Assembly: GCA_016713525.1 (NCBI GenBank) | Contig: JADJOZ010000003.1 | Span: 248,001 to 312,000, forward strand | DNA from: Bacteroidota bacterium | Lineage (GTDB): Bacteria; Bacteroidota; Bacteroidia; AKYH767-A; OLB10 | Direction: 5' to 3' | DNA length: 64,000 bases | In this document: positions 1 to 9,386 of the stretch, in pieces | Layout: the number at the start of each line of letters is the position of its first letter | Numbering within the stretch: the first letter of the stretch is position 1 | Made by a program: the position numbers and the translations under genes | Notes under the pieces: generated by a model | Told to the model about the DNA's origin: nothing | Database searches by the model: none | The model's input: only the letters and a program-made list of their open reading frames with translations

Positions 1-18
1 TATCGTTTTTTTCCAAAA

Positions 19-882
19 TCAGAATGTCATATAGTCAATAGGGTTCACGGGACTGCCATTATACCACAATTCGAAATGCAGATGAGGGCCTGAGGTCAAT
101 TCACCTGTATTGCCGATAATAGCCAATACCTCTCCTGCTTTCACATAATCGCCGACGCTTTTGAGGAGGGCAGAATTATGTTTGTAGATCGAGAATAAAT
201 TGTTAGTATGCTGAACAGCAATAATATAGCCCGTTTCGGAAGTCCAGTCGGCCAGTACCACCGTACCATCCAACGTATTTTTAATCACCTCATTAGGGGA
301 AGCAACAATATCGATCCCATAATGTTTAGTTTTCGGACTGAAGTGACTGGTAATCGTGCCTTTAACCGGGGTGAAGAAATAAAAGGAGCTAATACTTGAA
401 GCAGGTCCTGAAACGCCATCGCTGAGGGTAAAACGATCCTGAGATTCCACTAATGCGCGGAGGGCTGAATCGTCGGGGGAGGCATTTTGAAATCGAATGG
501 TGTCGTATCTGATAAATTCCTGTTGTTGTGCTGAGGTGGAGTCGATAGCGCTATTACCATCAATTATATTCCTGAGGTTCAATAAGAAACGATCTCGTGA
601 ATTCAGTTTTTGAGTGAGCGAATCGGTTTGAAAAGTAAGGGCAACCAGTTTTCGTCTCATGTTCACATCGGCATAACCGGGGATATATTCCCGCAAAGGC
701 GTGAAAGCAATGATATAAATGGTGAAAGTGATCAGACTGATTATGATAGTTCCGGTAAAGACAAAAACATTTAACGGTGACAGGGTTAGGGAGACTTTTT
801 CTTCAAAAGTCTCATCATTCATAATTACCAACCGGTATTTATTCCTTAATTTTCTGTAAATTTTCTTCTTAGGTTTTTCCAC
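19..882 (-). CDS. M23 family metallopeptidase (LytM-type), inner-membrane anchored
   Basis: Peptidoglycan-hydrolase family protein: a cytoplasmic basic N-terminus, one transmembrane helix, a short coiled region and a C-terminal LytM domain. The zinc motifs are visible as HYGID and GPHLHFEL, giving the H-x3-D and HxH ligands of the family. The open frame runs up to 984, but the conserved block begins near KLRNKYRLVI, so I prefer the GTG at 882 (about 287 residues); a later ATG would remove that block. It is divergent from porW. Substrate is inferred from the family; some LytM proteins are inactive regulators, but the ligands here look intact. Confidence 0.85.
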   Translation of the reverse strand: MEKPKKKIYRKLRNKYRLVIMNDETFEEKVSLTLSPLNVFVFTGTIIISLITFTIYIIAFTPLREYIPGYADVNMRRKLVALTFQTDSLTQKLNSRDRFLLNLRNIIDGNSAIDSTSAQQQEFIRYDTIRFQNASPDDSALRALVESQDRFTLSDGVSGPASSISSFYFFTPVKGTITSHFSPKTKHYGIDIVASPNEVIKNTLDGTVVLADWTSETGYIIAVQHTNNLFSIYKHNSALLKSVGDYVKAGEVLAIIGNTGELTSGPHLHFELWYNGSPVNPIDYMTF

Positions 883-1041
883 CGGTTGCCCTGAATATTG
901 GTTAAACCAAAAACAATCGTTAAGTTTGCCTCGGTTTGATAAGTCTGCAAATATCGTAAAATATAAGAACAGGCTACTAAACATTCCTTGCCGGGTTTCA
1001 ATTCCGGCATACTAAACGGAAAATTTTAAAGTTATAGTCAA

Positions 1042-3780
1042 TTGTCGTTTATCCGAAATAGTTTGAAACCACATTTTAATCGTCATTTCCTCCGGGTATT
1101 GGTGTTAGCCTTTACCATTGTGATTTATACCGGGTGTTCCGTAAAAAAGAACACGGTAATAAGCAGAATGTATCACAAAACAACTGCTCATTACAATGGT
1201 TATTTTAATGCCAGAGAGCGTGTCAAGCAAGGTGCTAAAACCCTGGCAACCTCACAGGTTGATCGCTACGACCGGATTTTACCGGTTTTCAAACATGGTG
1301 ATGCTGCCAGTGCGAAGGCAGTGTTTCCTGATATGGATGAAGCCATCAAGAAAGTATCTCTTGTAATTCAACGTCATTCCATGGAAATTGATGGAAAAGA
1401 GAGAAACAAATGGATTGACGATTCTTATCTACTTATTGGTGTAGCTCAGTTTTACAAACATGAAACATGGACTGCAATTGAATCATTTCAATTTGTAGCA
1501 GCACAATACCGCAACGAGCCTATTAAGTACGATGCTTTGATGTATTTGACACAATGTTACTTGCGGTTAGGAAAAATGGCTGATGCAGAATATTTGTTAG
1601 GCACATTGCGTGATGATGGTAAATTTCCTGTCAAGAAAAAGGGAATGTTGAATGCCATTTATGCCGATTATTACATTCAGCAAAACGATTACGAAAAAGC
1701 CATTGAACATTTGACCAAAGCAGGTTCAATGACTAAAAAGCGTGCCGACAGGGCAAGATATTATTTCATACTTGGACAGATTCATCAGAAGATGGGTGAA
1801 TACCCGAAAGCAGTAACTGCTTATGAAGCCTGCATGGATCTGAATCCTGCGTATGAAATGATGTTCAACGCAAGAGTGAACAGAGCCAGTAGTGTAGATG
1901 TGAATAGTCCCGATGCAAAAGGAATCAGAGAGATGCTGGTGAAGATGTTATCTGATGATAAAAACATCGAATACCATGATCAGATTTATTACGCACTTGC
2001 AGAAATTTCTTTGAAAGAAAATAACACCCAGGAGGCAATTGATTTCTTACGGAAATCAACTGCATCAAGTGTTGGAAATTCCAATCAGAAAGCATTGTCG
2101 TATTTAAAGCTGGCTGAGATTTTTTTCAAGAAGCCGGAGTATCCGTTGGCACAGACTTATTACGATAGTACTGCAGCATTTTTGTCGCAGGATCATCCTG
2201 ATTATATTACCATTATCAACACCAAAACCAATCTTACCAAGCTCATAAAAAATCTTGCTGTGATACAAACTGAAGATAGTTTGCAACGCATGGCATCAAT
2301 GAGTCCTTCCGAGCGTGAAGCAAGTATTGACCGGTTGATTGAAGTTGAAACGGAAGAGCGTCTTCGCAAAGAAAAAGAGCGTGAAGAAAAATTGTTGAAG
2401 GACAAAGAAATGAAGGAGCAATCGCACGGTGATCCTTTTGGAAATATGCAGGATATTCGTCCTCCCGGAGGAGGCGGTCAGCAAAGTGGTGGTGGTACCG
2501 GTTGGTATTTTTCGAACCAAAGTGCATTAAGTTTTGGTTATACCGATTTCATTCGGATCTGGGGTAACAGAAAGCTTGAAGATAACTGGAGACGATCATC
2601 ACGCAGTTCATTTGCTGAGGTTCCCGGTGGCGGACCCGATGAAACCGGTGAAGCAGTTGATTCAACCGATCTGGCTGCAGTTGCTGCCAGGGATTCTATA
2701 ATGGCATTGGATAATGCAAAAAGAAAACAGGCTTATCTGGAATCTATTCCTGTAACACCTGAAATGCGTGCTGCTTCTGATGAGAAAATTGTGGAAGCTT
2801 ATTACAATGTCGGATTGATTTACAAAGAGCAGTTACGTGACAATAAAGAGTCGGGTAGAAATTTTGAAACGCTGTTGCAGCGATATCCTGAGAATCAGTA
2901 TAAGCTGCCTACCATTTACAATTTGTACCGGGTGTATCTTGCTCTTGGTGATGAAGAGAAATCGGACTATTACAAAAATATTATTCTGAATAATTATGCA
3001 GATTCAGAATATGCAAAAATCATTCTGAACCCTGATTATTTTAAAGATCAGCAAAAGAAGGTTGCCATTCAAAAAGTGTTTTATGAAAACACTTATCGTG
3101 CTTATTTGAATAAGCAATATGAAGATGTTATCGAGAGAAAATCGATGGCAGATTCCTTATTTCCTTCCAATGAACTTGCTCCGAAATATGAATTGCTCAC
3201 ATCACTTGCCATTGGTAAGCTTCGTTCATTACCGGAATTTGAAGCAAGCCTGAAACAGGTGATCCGTAAGTATCCTGAGGATTCTGTTGCAGGACGTGCA
3301 AAAGAAATTCTTGCACGAATAAATCCCGCCTTAGCGGAACAACCCAAAGATACTACTGCAACAACTAAAGAAGCACCGCCTGAAGTTGTAGAGCCGCCTA
3401 AAAAGCGTTCTATGTTTACGGTTCAAAAAGATACCATTCAATATGTGTTGTTTGTGTACGTGAACAATACCATAAGTACTGAAGATTTTAAAGTGGCAGT
3501 TTCTAATTATAATGGAACCTATCATCGTACGAAACAGCTTCAGGTAAACAGTTCGTTTTTGGGTCAGGAATATCAGTTTCTGATGATCAAACAGCTTCCA
3601 AATAAGGAAGAGGCTTTGGGGTATCTGGATGGATTGCTTAATGACCCGGAGGCATTTTCCAACATCGATATGGGATCGGCCCGCAGCGTAGTTATTACAC
3701 CCGATAATTTAATTATGTTGCTGCAAACCAAAGATCTAGATGGTTATGAACGGTTCTATGAAGAACAGTATTTAAATTAA
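1042..3780 (+). CDS. porW: T9SS periplasmic lipoprotein PorW/SprE
   Basis: TPR-containing lipoprotein needed for type IX secretion and gliding in Bacteroidota. A hydrophobic signal ends in the lipobox YTGC with Cys32 as the predicted acylation site, followed by the family-typical stretch in which a TSF-like 'HKTTAHYNGYFNARE' block precedes tetratricopeptide repeats (roughly residues 100-420 and 580-760). A low-complexity Glu/Lys and Gly-rich linker lies near residues 440-510. The only in-frame start before the lipobox is TTG at 1042; no ATG is available. The 912-residue length fits the family. The presence of many T9SS cargo proteins in this window agrees with the call. Confidence 0.88.
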   Translation: MSFIRNSLKPHFNRHFLRVLVLAFTIVIYTGCSVKKNTVISRMYHKTTAHYNGYFNARERVKQGAKTLATSQVDRYDRILPVFKHGDAASAKAVFPDMDEAIKKVSLVIQRHSMEIDGKERNKWIDDSYLLIGVAQFYKHETWTAIESFQFVAAQYRNEPIKYDALMYLTQCYLRLGKMADAEYLLGTLRDDGKFPVKKKGMLNAIYADYYIQQNDYEKAIEHLTKAGSMTKKRADRARYYFILGQIHQKMGEYPKAVTAYEACMDLNPAYEMMFNARVNRASSVDVNSPDAKGIREMLVKMLSDDKNIEYHDQIYYALAEISLKENNTQEAIDFLRKSTASSVGNSNQKALSYLKLAEIFFKKPEYPLAQTYYDSTAAFLSQDHPDYITIINTKTNLTKLIKNLAVIQTEDSLQRMASMSPSEREASIDRLIEVETEERLRKEKEREEKLLKDKEMKEQSHGDPFGNMQDIRPPGGGGQQSGGGTGWYFSNQSALSFGYTDFIRIWGNRKLEDNWRRSSRSSFAEVPGGGPDETGEAVDSTDLAAVAARDSIMALDNAKRKQAYLESIPVTPEMRAASDEKIVEAYYNVGLIYKEQLRDNKESGRNFETLLQRYPENQYKLPTIYNLYRVYLALGDEEKSDYYKNIILNNYADSEYAKIILNPDYFKDQQKKVAIQKVFYENTYRAYLNKQYEDVIERKSMADSLFPSNELAPKYELLTSLAIGKLRSLPEFEASLKQVIRKYPEDSVAGRAKEILARINPALAEQPKDTTATTKEAPPEVVEPPKKRSMFTVQKDTIQYVLFVYVNNTISTEDFKVAVSNYNGTYHRTKQLQVNSSFLGQEYQFLMIKQLPNKEEALGYLDGLLNDPEAFSNIDMGSARSVVITPDNLIMLLQTKDLDGYERFYEEQYLN

Positions 3781-3820
3781 CCATTAACAATTTGTTTTTT
3801 ATTAATAAAACTTTTTAACA

Positions 3821-3828
3821 TATCTTTG
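3821..3828 (+). promoter_or_regulatory. putative -7 element (TATCTTTG) for bactofilin-atpI
   Basis: Matches the Bacteroidota -7 consensus TAnnTTTG and lies 27 bases before the bactofilin ATG. A TTG-containing -33 candidate sits about 26 bases upstream, slightly farther than usual. Confidence 0.6.
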
Positions 3829-3855
3829 TGGACAATTATTTAAAGTCCGGGAGTC

Positions 3856-4287
3856 ATGTTCGAAACAATCAAAAACAAAAGTGGTCTCAGTAAAGGCACT
3901 GAGTCAGGAGGATCCATTAACCTGATTGGTGCAGGAACCATAATTGAAGGTGAAGTAAGAGCCAACGGAGATTTAAGGGTAGATGGAACTATAATAGGTT
4001 CAGTATCATCTAAATCGAAGGTTGTGGTAGGTTCTACCGGACAAGTACAAGGCGATATTGTTTGTCAGAATGCCGATATTTCAGGTTCGGTAAAAGGAAA
4101 GACTACTGTTTCGGAAATGTTGTTTTTGAAAGCTACTGCAAAAGTAAATGGAGATATTTTAACCGGAAAACTGGTTGTAGAAGTAGGGGCAAGTTTTACG
4201 GGTAACTGTAATATGGGACCCATGATAAAGGACCTCAAGAATGCCGACAAACAACCCGAAATTCAGCTCAAAGAAAAAACAGCTTAA
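3856..4287 (+). CDS. bactofilin (polymer-forming cytoskeletal protein)
   Basis: Bactofilins assemble into non-polar filaments without nucleotide and scaffold cell-envelope machinery. Residues about 20-115 form the DUF583 beta-helix with repeating IxGxVxxxxxVxVxxxGxVxGDI rungs (for example GEVRANGDLRVDGTIIGSV). The flanking N- and C-termini are short and polar, as in the family; length 143 residues is normal. Its last 47 bases overlap the start of the atpI-type gene, so the two are almost certainly translationally coupled and co-transcribed with it. Confidence 0.9.
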   Translation: MFETIKNKSGLSKGTESGGSINLIGAGTIIEGEVRANGDLRVDGTIIGSVSSKSKVVVGSTGQVQGDIVCQNADISGSVKGKTTVSEMLFLKATAKVNGDILTGKLVVEVGASFTGNCNMGPMIKDLKNADKQPEIQLKEKTA

Positions 4288-4474
4288 CGCATATGCTCGT
4301 TATTCCGCCATGGGTTTTCAAATGGCGGCAATTATATTTTTTAGTACCTGGGGCGGGGTTAAATTAGATGAATGGCTGGAAATGAAAATTCCGGTTTTTA
4401 CCTTAACATTCAGTATCTTATCAGTAGTTTTGTCGCTCTATTATTTCATTAAAGGGTTCACACCTAAAGAGTAG
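4241..4474 (+). CDS. atpI: AtpZ/AtpI family protein (ATP synthase assembly)
   Basis: Small membrane protein of 77 residues with two predicted helices (about 25-45 and 50-70) and the family signature GFQMAAIIFFSTWGGVKLDEWL. AtpZ/AtpI proteins help assemble the c-ring or supply Mg2+/Ca2+. The start ATG at 4241 lies inside the bactofilin gene; a later Met (residue 24) would cut the conserved Tyr-rich N-terminal segment, so the overlap is probably real. Position upstream of atpB supports the role. Confidence 0.85.
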   Translation: MPTNNPKFSSKKKQLNAYARYSAMGFQMAAIIFFSTWGGVKLDEWLEMKIPVFTLTFSILSVVLSLYYFIKGFTPKE

Positions 4475-4501
4475 CGACCTGTATCAGAATTGATTTGATT
4501 T

Positions 4502-4894
4502 ATGCTAACCGACAGCCGTTTTAACAGTAAATTACTCCTATTTTCGGGATTCATTGCGCTGGGATATTATTTTATAAATCCGGTTTTACCCGATAAGTTT
4601 CGGTTTGAAATGGTTTGGGGATTACAACTATTCATGATGCTCGTTACCTTTTTATTTCATGTGGGTTTGATGAGAGCAGGGGCAAAAAGTGATGCGGCCT
4701 TTATCCGCTTTTTTATGGGGGCAACCGGGATTAAACTATTCCTTTTTATGGTGGTATTGATCGGCTATGCATTGTTCAATAAAGCAACTGCCGTTTCATT
4801 TATTGCCAATTTCTTCATTTTATACCTTTTATATACTGTTTTTGAAGTTGCAATGGTGTACAAAAAGTTCAGCAGTCAACGCAAAGCATCCTGA
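4502..4894 (+). CDS. hypothetical membrane protein of the atp locus
   Basis: 130 residues with four predicted transmembrane helices (about 10-27, 37-57, 70-90, 97-118) and a basic C-terminus. I do not recognise a named family, but a small four-helix protein between atpI and atpB is commonly found in Bacteroidota atp loci. It starts 27 bases after the atpI-type gene, so it is likely in the same transcript. A role in ATP synthase biogenesis is inferred from position only. Confidence 0.8.
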   Translation: MLTDSRFNSKLLLFSGFIALGYYFINPVLPDKFRFEMVWGLQLFMMLVTFLFHVGLMRAGAKSDAAFIRFFMGATGIKLFLFMVVLIGYALFNKATAVSFIANFFILYLLYTVFEVAMVYKKFSSQRKAS

Positions 4895-5047
4895 AAAAGA
4901 CTCGCCTGCAATTACCGGGTCGTTGATAACCCAATTGCGATGAGGTTGTATTCGATTTGTTATCAAGTAGATACATGTTCATTTTTAATTTATCAACAAG
5001 GCTTTCAATTATTACTCTCACCCTGTTTTTTATTAGCAATTCCTTTA

Positions 5048-5055
5048 TACCTTTG
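5048..5055 (+). promoter_or_regulatory. putative -7 element (TACCTTTG) for atpB operon
   Basis: Exact match to TAnnTTTG, 36 bases before the atpB start, inside a 197-base gap after the preceding gene. It suggests that atpBEFHAG has its own promoter in addition to any read-through from the bactofilin unit. Confidence 0.65.
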
Positions 5056-5091
5056 CGGTCGTTTTAAAAAAGCAAACGAAGCTTCAGAAAA

Positions 5092-6243
5092 ATGAAATCA
5101 TTACCAATTGCATATCTCCTGAAAATCAGTAAAGTAAACAAACTGTTTTCCCTGTTATTTTTTATTCTCTTTTCAACTGCAGCTTTTGCAGGTGGTGAAG
5201 GCCATGAAGAGTCAAAATTTGATCCGGGTAAAATGATCACAGAGCATATTACTGATGCTCATGACTGGCATTTGTGGGGTGAGGGGCATCATGCTGTTTC
5301 TATTCCATTACCGGTCATCATTTATTCATCTGCCCGTGGGTTAGATGTTTTTATGTCATCAGCATTTCATCATGGTGAAGAAGTTCACAATGGTTATGCT
5401 TTACGCGAAGGGAAAGTTATTGCAGTGAATGAGATGTCGGGACCTGCCGCGGTTGCTACTGAAGATGTTGCAGCCACTGAAGGATTGTGGGATATTTCGA
5501 TCACCAAGAATGTAGTTTCACTTTTCGTTAGCATGATCATTTTGCTTTACATTTTCATGTCAGTAGCGAAAGCTTATACAGCACGTAAAGGACAAGCGCC
5601 AAAGGGATTACAGTCGCTGATTGAGCCCTTGGTAATATTTGTCCGTGACGACATTGCAAAGGCTTCTATCGGAGAGAAAAAATACATGAAGTTTTTGCCA
5701 TACTTACTTACGGCTTTCTTCTTCATCTGGTTAAACAACCTTTTAGGACTAGTGCCGGTATTTCCGGGAGGAGCTAACCTTACGGGAAGCATTTCTATCA
5801 CCATGACTTTGGCGATATTTACATTTATATTGGTGCTTATCAATGGTAACAAGCATTACTGGCACCACATATTTGCAATGCCAGGAGTACCAACGTGGGT
5901 ATTGTTTTTGCTTACACCAATTGAAATATTGGGAGTATTTCTTCGTCCGTTTGTATTGATGATCCGACTTTTTGCGAACATCACTGCGGGGCACATTATC
6001 GCATTATCATTCTTCAGTCTTATCTTTATCTTCGGACAAATGAGTACCGGTGCAGGATTCGGTGTTGCAATCTTCTCAATTGCATTCACAGTATTCATGA
6101 CATGTCTGGAATTACTGGTTGCATTTCTTCAGGCATATGTATTTACGCTTTTATCGGCGATATACATTGGTGCTGCGGTTGAAGAAGCACACCATGATTC
6201 ACATGACCATGACGCAAAGGTTGAAGAGGCACACATTATCTAA
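5092..6243 (+). CDS. atpB: F0F1 ATP synthase subunit a
   Basis: Membrane stator subunit forming the proton half-channels. Residues 1-33 look like a signal peptide, followed by a His-rich exported extension to about residue 135 typical of Bacteroidota a subunits, then the membrane domain (about 140-365). The essential arginine is Arg292 in MIRLFANITAGH. The C-terminus is again His/Asp-rich. At 383 residues it is longer than the E. coli protein because of the N-terminal domain. First gene of atpBEFHAG; atpE follows after 48 bases. Confidence 0.96.
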   Translation: MKSLPIAYLLKISKVNKLFSLLFFILFSTAAFAGGEGHEESKFDPGKMITEHITDAHDWHLWGEGHHAVSIPLPVIIYSSARGLDVFMSSAFHHGEEVHNGYALREGKVIAVNEMSGPAAVATEDVAATEGLWDISITKNVVSLFVSMIILLYIFMSVAKAYTARKGQAPKGLQSLIEPLVIFVRDDIAKASIGEKKYMKFLPYLLTAFFFIWLNNLLGLVPVFPGGANLTGSISITMTLAIFTFILVLINGNKHYWHHIFAMPGVPTWVLFLLTPIEILGVFLRPFVLMIRLFANITAGHIIALSFFSLIFIFGQMSTGAGFGVAIFSIAFTVFMTCLELLVAFLQAYVFTLLSAIYIGAAVEEAHHDSHDHDAKVEEAHII

Positions 6244-6291
6244 ATTCGAAATTATAGTCAGTTAAATATTCACAATTCAAAATTACATTAC

Positions 6292-6552
6292 ATGTTATCA
6301 ACTATCTTATTACAAGCCGGAGAAGTAGCAGGTTTAGGCCTGGGTTACGGAGTTGCGGCATTAGGTGCAGGATTAGCAGCAATTGGTGCTGGTCTTGGTA
6401 TCGGCCGTATCGGTGGATCAGCATTGGAGTCAATTGCCCGTCAGCCAGAAGCTGTAGGTGATATCCGTGCGAACATGATCCTTACTGCAGCACTTGTTGA
6501 AGGTGCCGCGTTCTTCGCAATGGTAGTAGGTCTGCTTGTTGTTTTCAAGTAA
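6292..6552 (+). CDS. atpE: F0F1 ATP synthase subunit c
   Basis: Hairpin proteolipid of the rotor ring, 86 residues. Helix 1 has the GxGxG packing motif (GAGLGIGRIGG); helix 2 carries the ion-binding carboxylate Glu70 in LVEGAAFFA. The residue after Glu70 is Gly, and there is no helix-1 Gln in the position used by sodium-binding rings, so I infer proton coupling. Second gene of the operon; a 96-base gap before atpF shows a partial inverted repeat around ACTATGTGGC/GTCATATAGT. Confidence 0.96.
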   Translation: MLSTILLQAGEVAGLGLGYGVAALGAGLAAIGAGLGIGRIGGSALESIARQPEAVGDIRANMILTAALVEGAAFFAMVVGLLVVFK

Positions 6553-6648
6553 GCCACTACAGGAAATCAGAACTATGTGGCAGCGATTGGCTGTCATATA
6601 GTTCTTTCAAAGAAATTAAGAGTTTAAAAACCATATAAAGCATAAAAA

Positions 6649-7143
6649 ATGGAATTAGTTAAACCCGCGTTTGGTTTGATATTTTGGATGTGTGTATCCT
6701 TCTTCACCATCCTGTTTATTCTGAAAAAATTTGCCTGGCCGGTGATTCTGAAGTCACTTGACGAAAGAGAGCGCTCAATTGCTGATGCATTGAATGCAGC
6801 TCAACGTGCCAAAGAAGAAATGGCAAATCTGAAAGCCGACAATGAAAAGTTATTACAGGAAGCACGCAATCAGCGTGACCTTATTCTGAAAGAAGCCCGC
6901 GATGCGAAGGATAGTATTATCAATGACGCAAAGACTAAAGCTACTGAAGAAGCAGATCGTCTGCGCAGAATCGCCCGTGAAGAAATTCAGAATGAAAAGA
7001 TGGCTGCTATTACCGAACTTAAAAATCAGGTGGCAACCCTTTCAATTCAAATTGCAGAAAAAGTAATTCGTCAGCAACTGTCGACCGATGACAAGCAAAA
7101 AACATTGGTGAATGACCTGTTGAAGGATTTTAAAATGAACTGA
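6649..7143 (+). CDS. atpF: F0F1 ATP synthase subunit b
   Basis: Peripheral-stalk subunit, 164 residues: one N-terminal transmembrane helix (about residues 8-27) followed by a long charged right-handed coiled coil rich in Ala, Glu, Lys and Arg (about 35-150). Length and architecture match the family. It ends 21 bases before atpH, in the same operon, and would dimerise and bind the delta subunit. Confidence 0.95.
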   Translation: MELVKPAFGLIFWMCVSFFTILFILKKFAWPVILKSLDERERSIADALNAAQRAKEEMANLKADNEKLLQEARNQRDLILKEARDAKDSIINDAKTKATEEADRLRRIAREEIQNEKMAAITELKNQVATLSIQIAEKVIRQQLSTDDKQKTLVNDLLKDFKMN

Positions 7144-7164
7144 TACTAAAGAAAGAAATCTAAA

Positions 7165-7722
7165 ATGGCTGAAACGAAAGTTGCCAGACGATATGCGAAG
7201 TCTCTCCTCGATCTGGGGAAAGAACAAAATATTACCGAACAGTTGTATCAGGATATGTTGCTGGTAGCAAATACAATCCGTGATAACCGTCAGCTATCGG
7301 TTTTATTTAAATCGCCAATCGTAAATACCGATAAAAAGGATGCTATTCTGAAAGAACTTTTCGGATCGAAGATCAATACCGTTAGTCTTGAATTTATGCG
7401 CATCATTACGCGTAAAAAACGTGAGTATTATCTGGAAGATATTGCTAAATCATTTATCGATTTATACAAAGTATTCAAACACATTCAGCCTGCATATGTA
7501 ATCAGTGCAGCACCACTGGATGAAGCATTGCGCAATCAGATGCTTGCTATTGTAAAAGAATCTACAGGCAGCACTATTGAACTGAAAGAAATTGTTGATC
7601 CCAATATTATCGGAGGATTTATCCTTCGTTGGGGTGACCGCCAGATTGATGCTTCTGTAACCCGCAGTTTGCAGGCATTACGTCAGGATTTCAGTAAGAA
7701 CCTTTATGTTAAAGATTATTAA
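7165..7722 (+). CDS. atpH: F0F1 ATP synthase subunit delta
   Basis: Stator subunit linking the b dimer to the F1 head, 185 residues. The N-terminal helical domain begins with the characteristic VARRYAKSLLDLG, and the C-terminal part has the family motif DPNIIGGFILRWGDRQIDASV. Lies between atpF and atpA as expected in this operon. Confidence 0.95.
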   Translation: MAETKVARRYAKSLLDLGKEQNITEQLYQDMLLVANTIRDNRQLSVLFKSPIVNTDKKDAILKELFGSKINTVSLEFMRIITRKKREYYLEDIAKSFIDLYKVFKHIQPAYVISAAPLDEALRNQMLAIVKESTGSTIELKEIVDPNIIGGFILRWGDRQIDASVTRSLQALRQDFSKNLYVKDY

Positions 7723-7760
7723 AAATAGAAATTAATTTTACCAATTATAAATTATAAACA

Positions 7761-9341
7761 ATGGCAGAAGTAAGACCGGATGAAGTATCGGCGATCCTGA
7801 GGCAACAGCTCGCAAGCTTCAAATCTGATAGCGAACTCGAACAGGTTGGTACCGTACTCCAGGTAGGTGACGGTATTGCACGTATCTACGGACTCACAAA
7901 GGTGCAGTCAGGAGAATTGATCGAATTTAAGAATGGCCTTCGTGGGATCGTTCTTAACCTCGAAGAAGATAACGTTGGTGCCGTATTGCTCGGACAATCC
8001 AATGATATCCGCGAAGGCGATATCGTAAAACGTACCGGAAAAATTGCATCCATCAATGTGGGTGAAGGTATGGTTGGGCGTGTTGTTGATACACTAGGAA
8101 ATCCAATTGATGGTAAAGGTCCTATTTCAGGTGAACTGTTAGAAATGCCCCTCGAGCGTAAAGCTCCCGGTGTAATCTACCGTCAGCCAGTTAAAGAACC
8201 ACTTCAAACAGGTATCAAAGCTATCGATGCGATGATTCCGATTGGTCGTGGTCAAAGGGAGTTAATTATCGGTGACCGTCAGACTGGAAAGACTGCCGTT
8301 GCTATCGATACCATCATTAATCAGAAAGAATTCTACGAAAGAGGAGAAACTGTTTATTGCATTTATGTGGCAATTGGACAGAAAGGTTCTACCGTAGCTA
8401 ATATCGTTAAAACACTGGAAGAAAACGGCGCAATGGCATATACGGTAATCGTATCGGCTGCTGCTTCTGAGCCTGCTCCAATGCAGTTCTTTGCTCCAAT
8501 GGCAGGTGCTGCTGTAGGTGAGTATTTCCGTGATACCGGTCGCCCGGCCTTGATCGTTTATGATGATTTGTCGAAACAGGCAGTTGCTTACCGCGAGGTT
8601 TCTCTGCTGCTCCGTCGCCCACCCGGACGTGAAGCATATCCTGGTGACGTATTTTATCTTCACTCCCGTTTGCTCGAGCGTGCTGCTAAAGTAATTGAAT
8701 CGAATGAGATCGCATCTCAGATGAATGACCTTCCGGAATATTTAAAAGGTAAAGTGAAAGGTGGCGGTTCATTAACAGCACTTCCGATTATCGAAACTCA
8801 GGCAGGTGACGTTTCTGCTTATATCCCTACCAACGTAATCTCTATTACCGATGGTCAGATATTTCTTGAAGCGAACTTGTTCAACGCTGGTGTTCGACCC
8901 GCCATTAACGTAGGTATTTCTGTATCCCGTGTAGGAGGTAACGCACAAATTAAATCGATGAAGAAAGTTGCCGGTACTCTGAAACTTGATCAGGCACAGT
9001 ATCGTGAGCTTGAAGCATTCTCGAAATTCGGATCTGATCTGGATGCTGCTACCAAAGCAGTTCTCGATAAAGGTTCACGTAACGTGGAAATCCTGAAACA
9101 AGGACAGTACTCGCCACTTACTGTTGAGAAACAAATTGCAATTATTTATTGTGGTACAAAAGGTCTATTGAGAGATGTTCCAGTTAAAGAAATCAAAAAT
9201 TTCGAAAAGGATTTCCTTAATATTCTTGATGCTCAACACAGAAGCACTCTTGATGCACTTAAGAAAGGTGATTTCAATGATACCATCACCGGAACTCTTG
9301 AGAAAGTAGCTAAAGAACTGGTTGCAAAATATTCAGCTTAA
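7761..9341 (+). CDS. atpA: F0F1 ATP synthase subunit alpha
   Basis: Non-catalytic nucleotide-binding subunit of F1, 526 residues. The Walker A motif GDRQTGKT is at residues 171-178; the Walker B region LIVYDDLSKQAVAYREVSLLLRRPPGREAYP pattern of the family is present around residue 265 onward, including the conserved RPPGREAYPGDVFYLHSRLLERAA block. The N-terminal beta-barrel and C-terminal helical domains are intact. Its catalytic beta partner is not encoded in this window. Confidence 0.97.
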   Translation: MAEVRPDEVSAILRQQLASFKSDSELEQVGTVLQVGDGIARIYGLTKVQSGELIEFKNGLRGIVLNLEEDNVGAVLLGQSNDIREGDIVKRTGKIASINVGEGMVGRVVDTLGNPIDGKGPISGELLEMPLERKAPGVIYRQPVKEPLQTGIKAIDAMIPIGRGQRELIIGDRQTGKTAVAIDTIINQKEFYERGETVYCIYVAIGQKGSTVANIVKTLEENGAMAYTVIVSAAASEPAPMQFFAPMAGAAVGEYFRDTGRPALIVYDDLSKQAVAYREVSLLLRRPPGREAYPGDVFYLHSRLLERAAKVIESNEIASQMNDLPEYLKGKVKGGGSLTALPIIETQAGDVSAYIPTNVISITDGQIFLEANLFNAGVRPAINVGISVSRVGGNAQIKSMKKVAGTLKLDQAQYRELEAFSKFGSDLDAATKAVLDKGSRNVEILKQGQYSPLTVEKQIAIIYCGTKGLLRDVPVKEIKNFEKDFLNILDAQHRSTLDALKKGDFNDTITGTLEKVAKELVAKYSA

Positions 9342-9386
9342 TTAATTACCATAGGGGACTCATGTAGTCCCCTCATTTTATAAAAA

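Noticed and set aside
6292..6552. Sodium-coupled ATP synthase
   Set aside because: Subunit c has Gly after the ion-binding Glu70 and lacks the helix-1 Gln of sodium rings.
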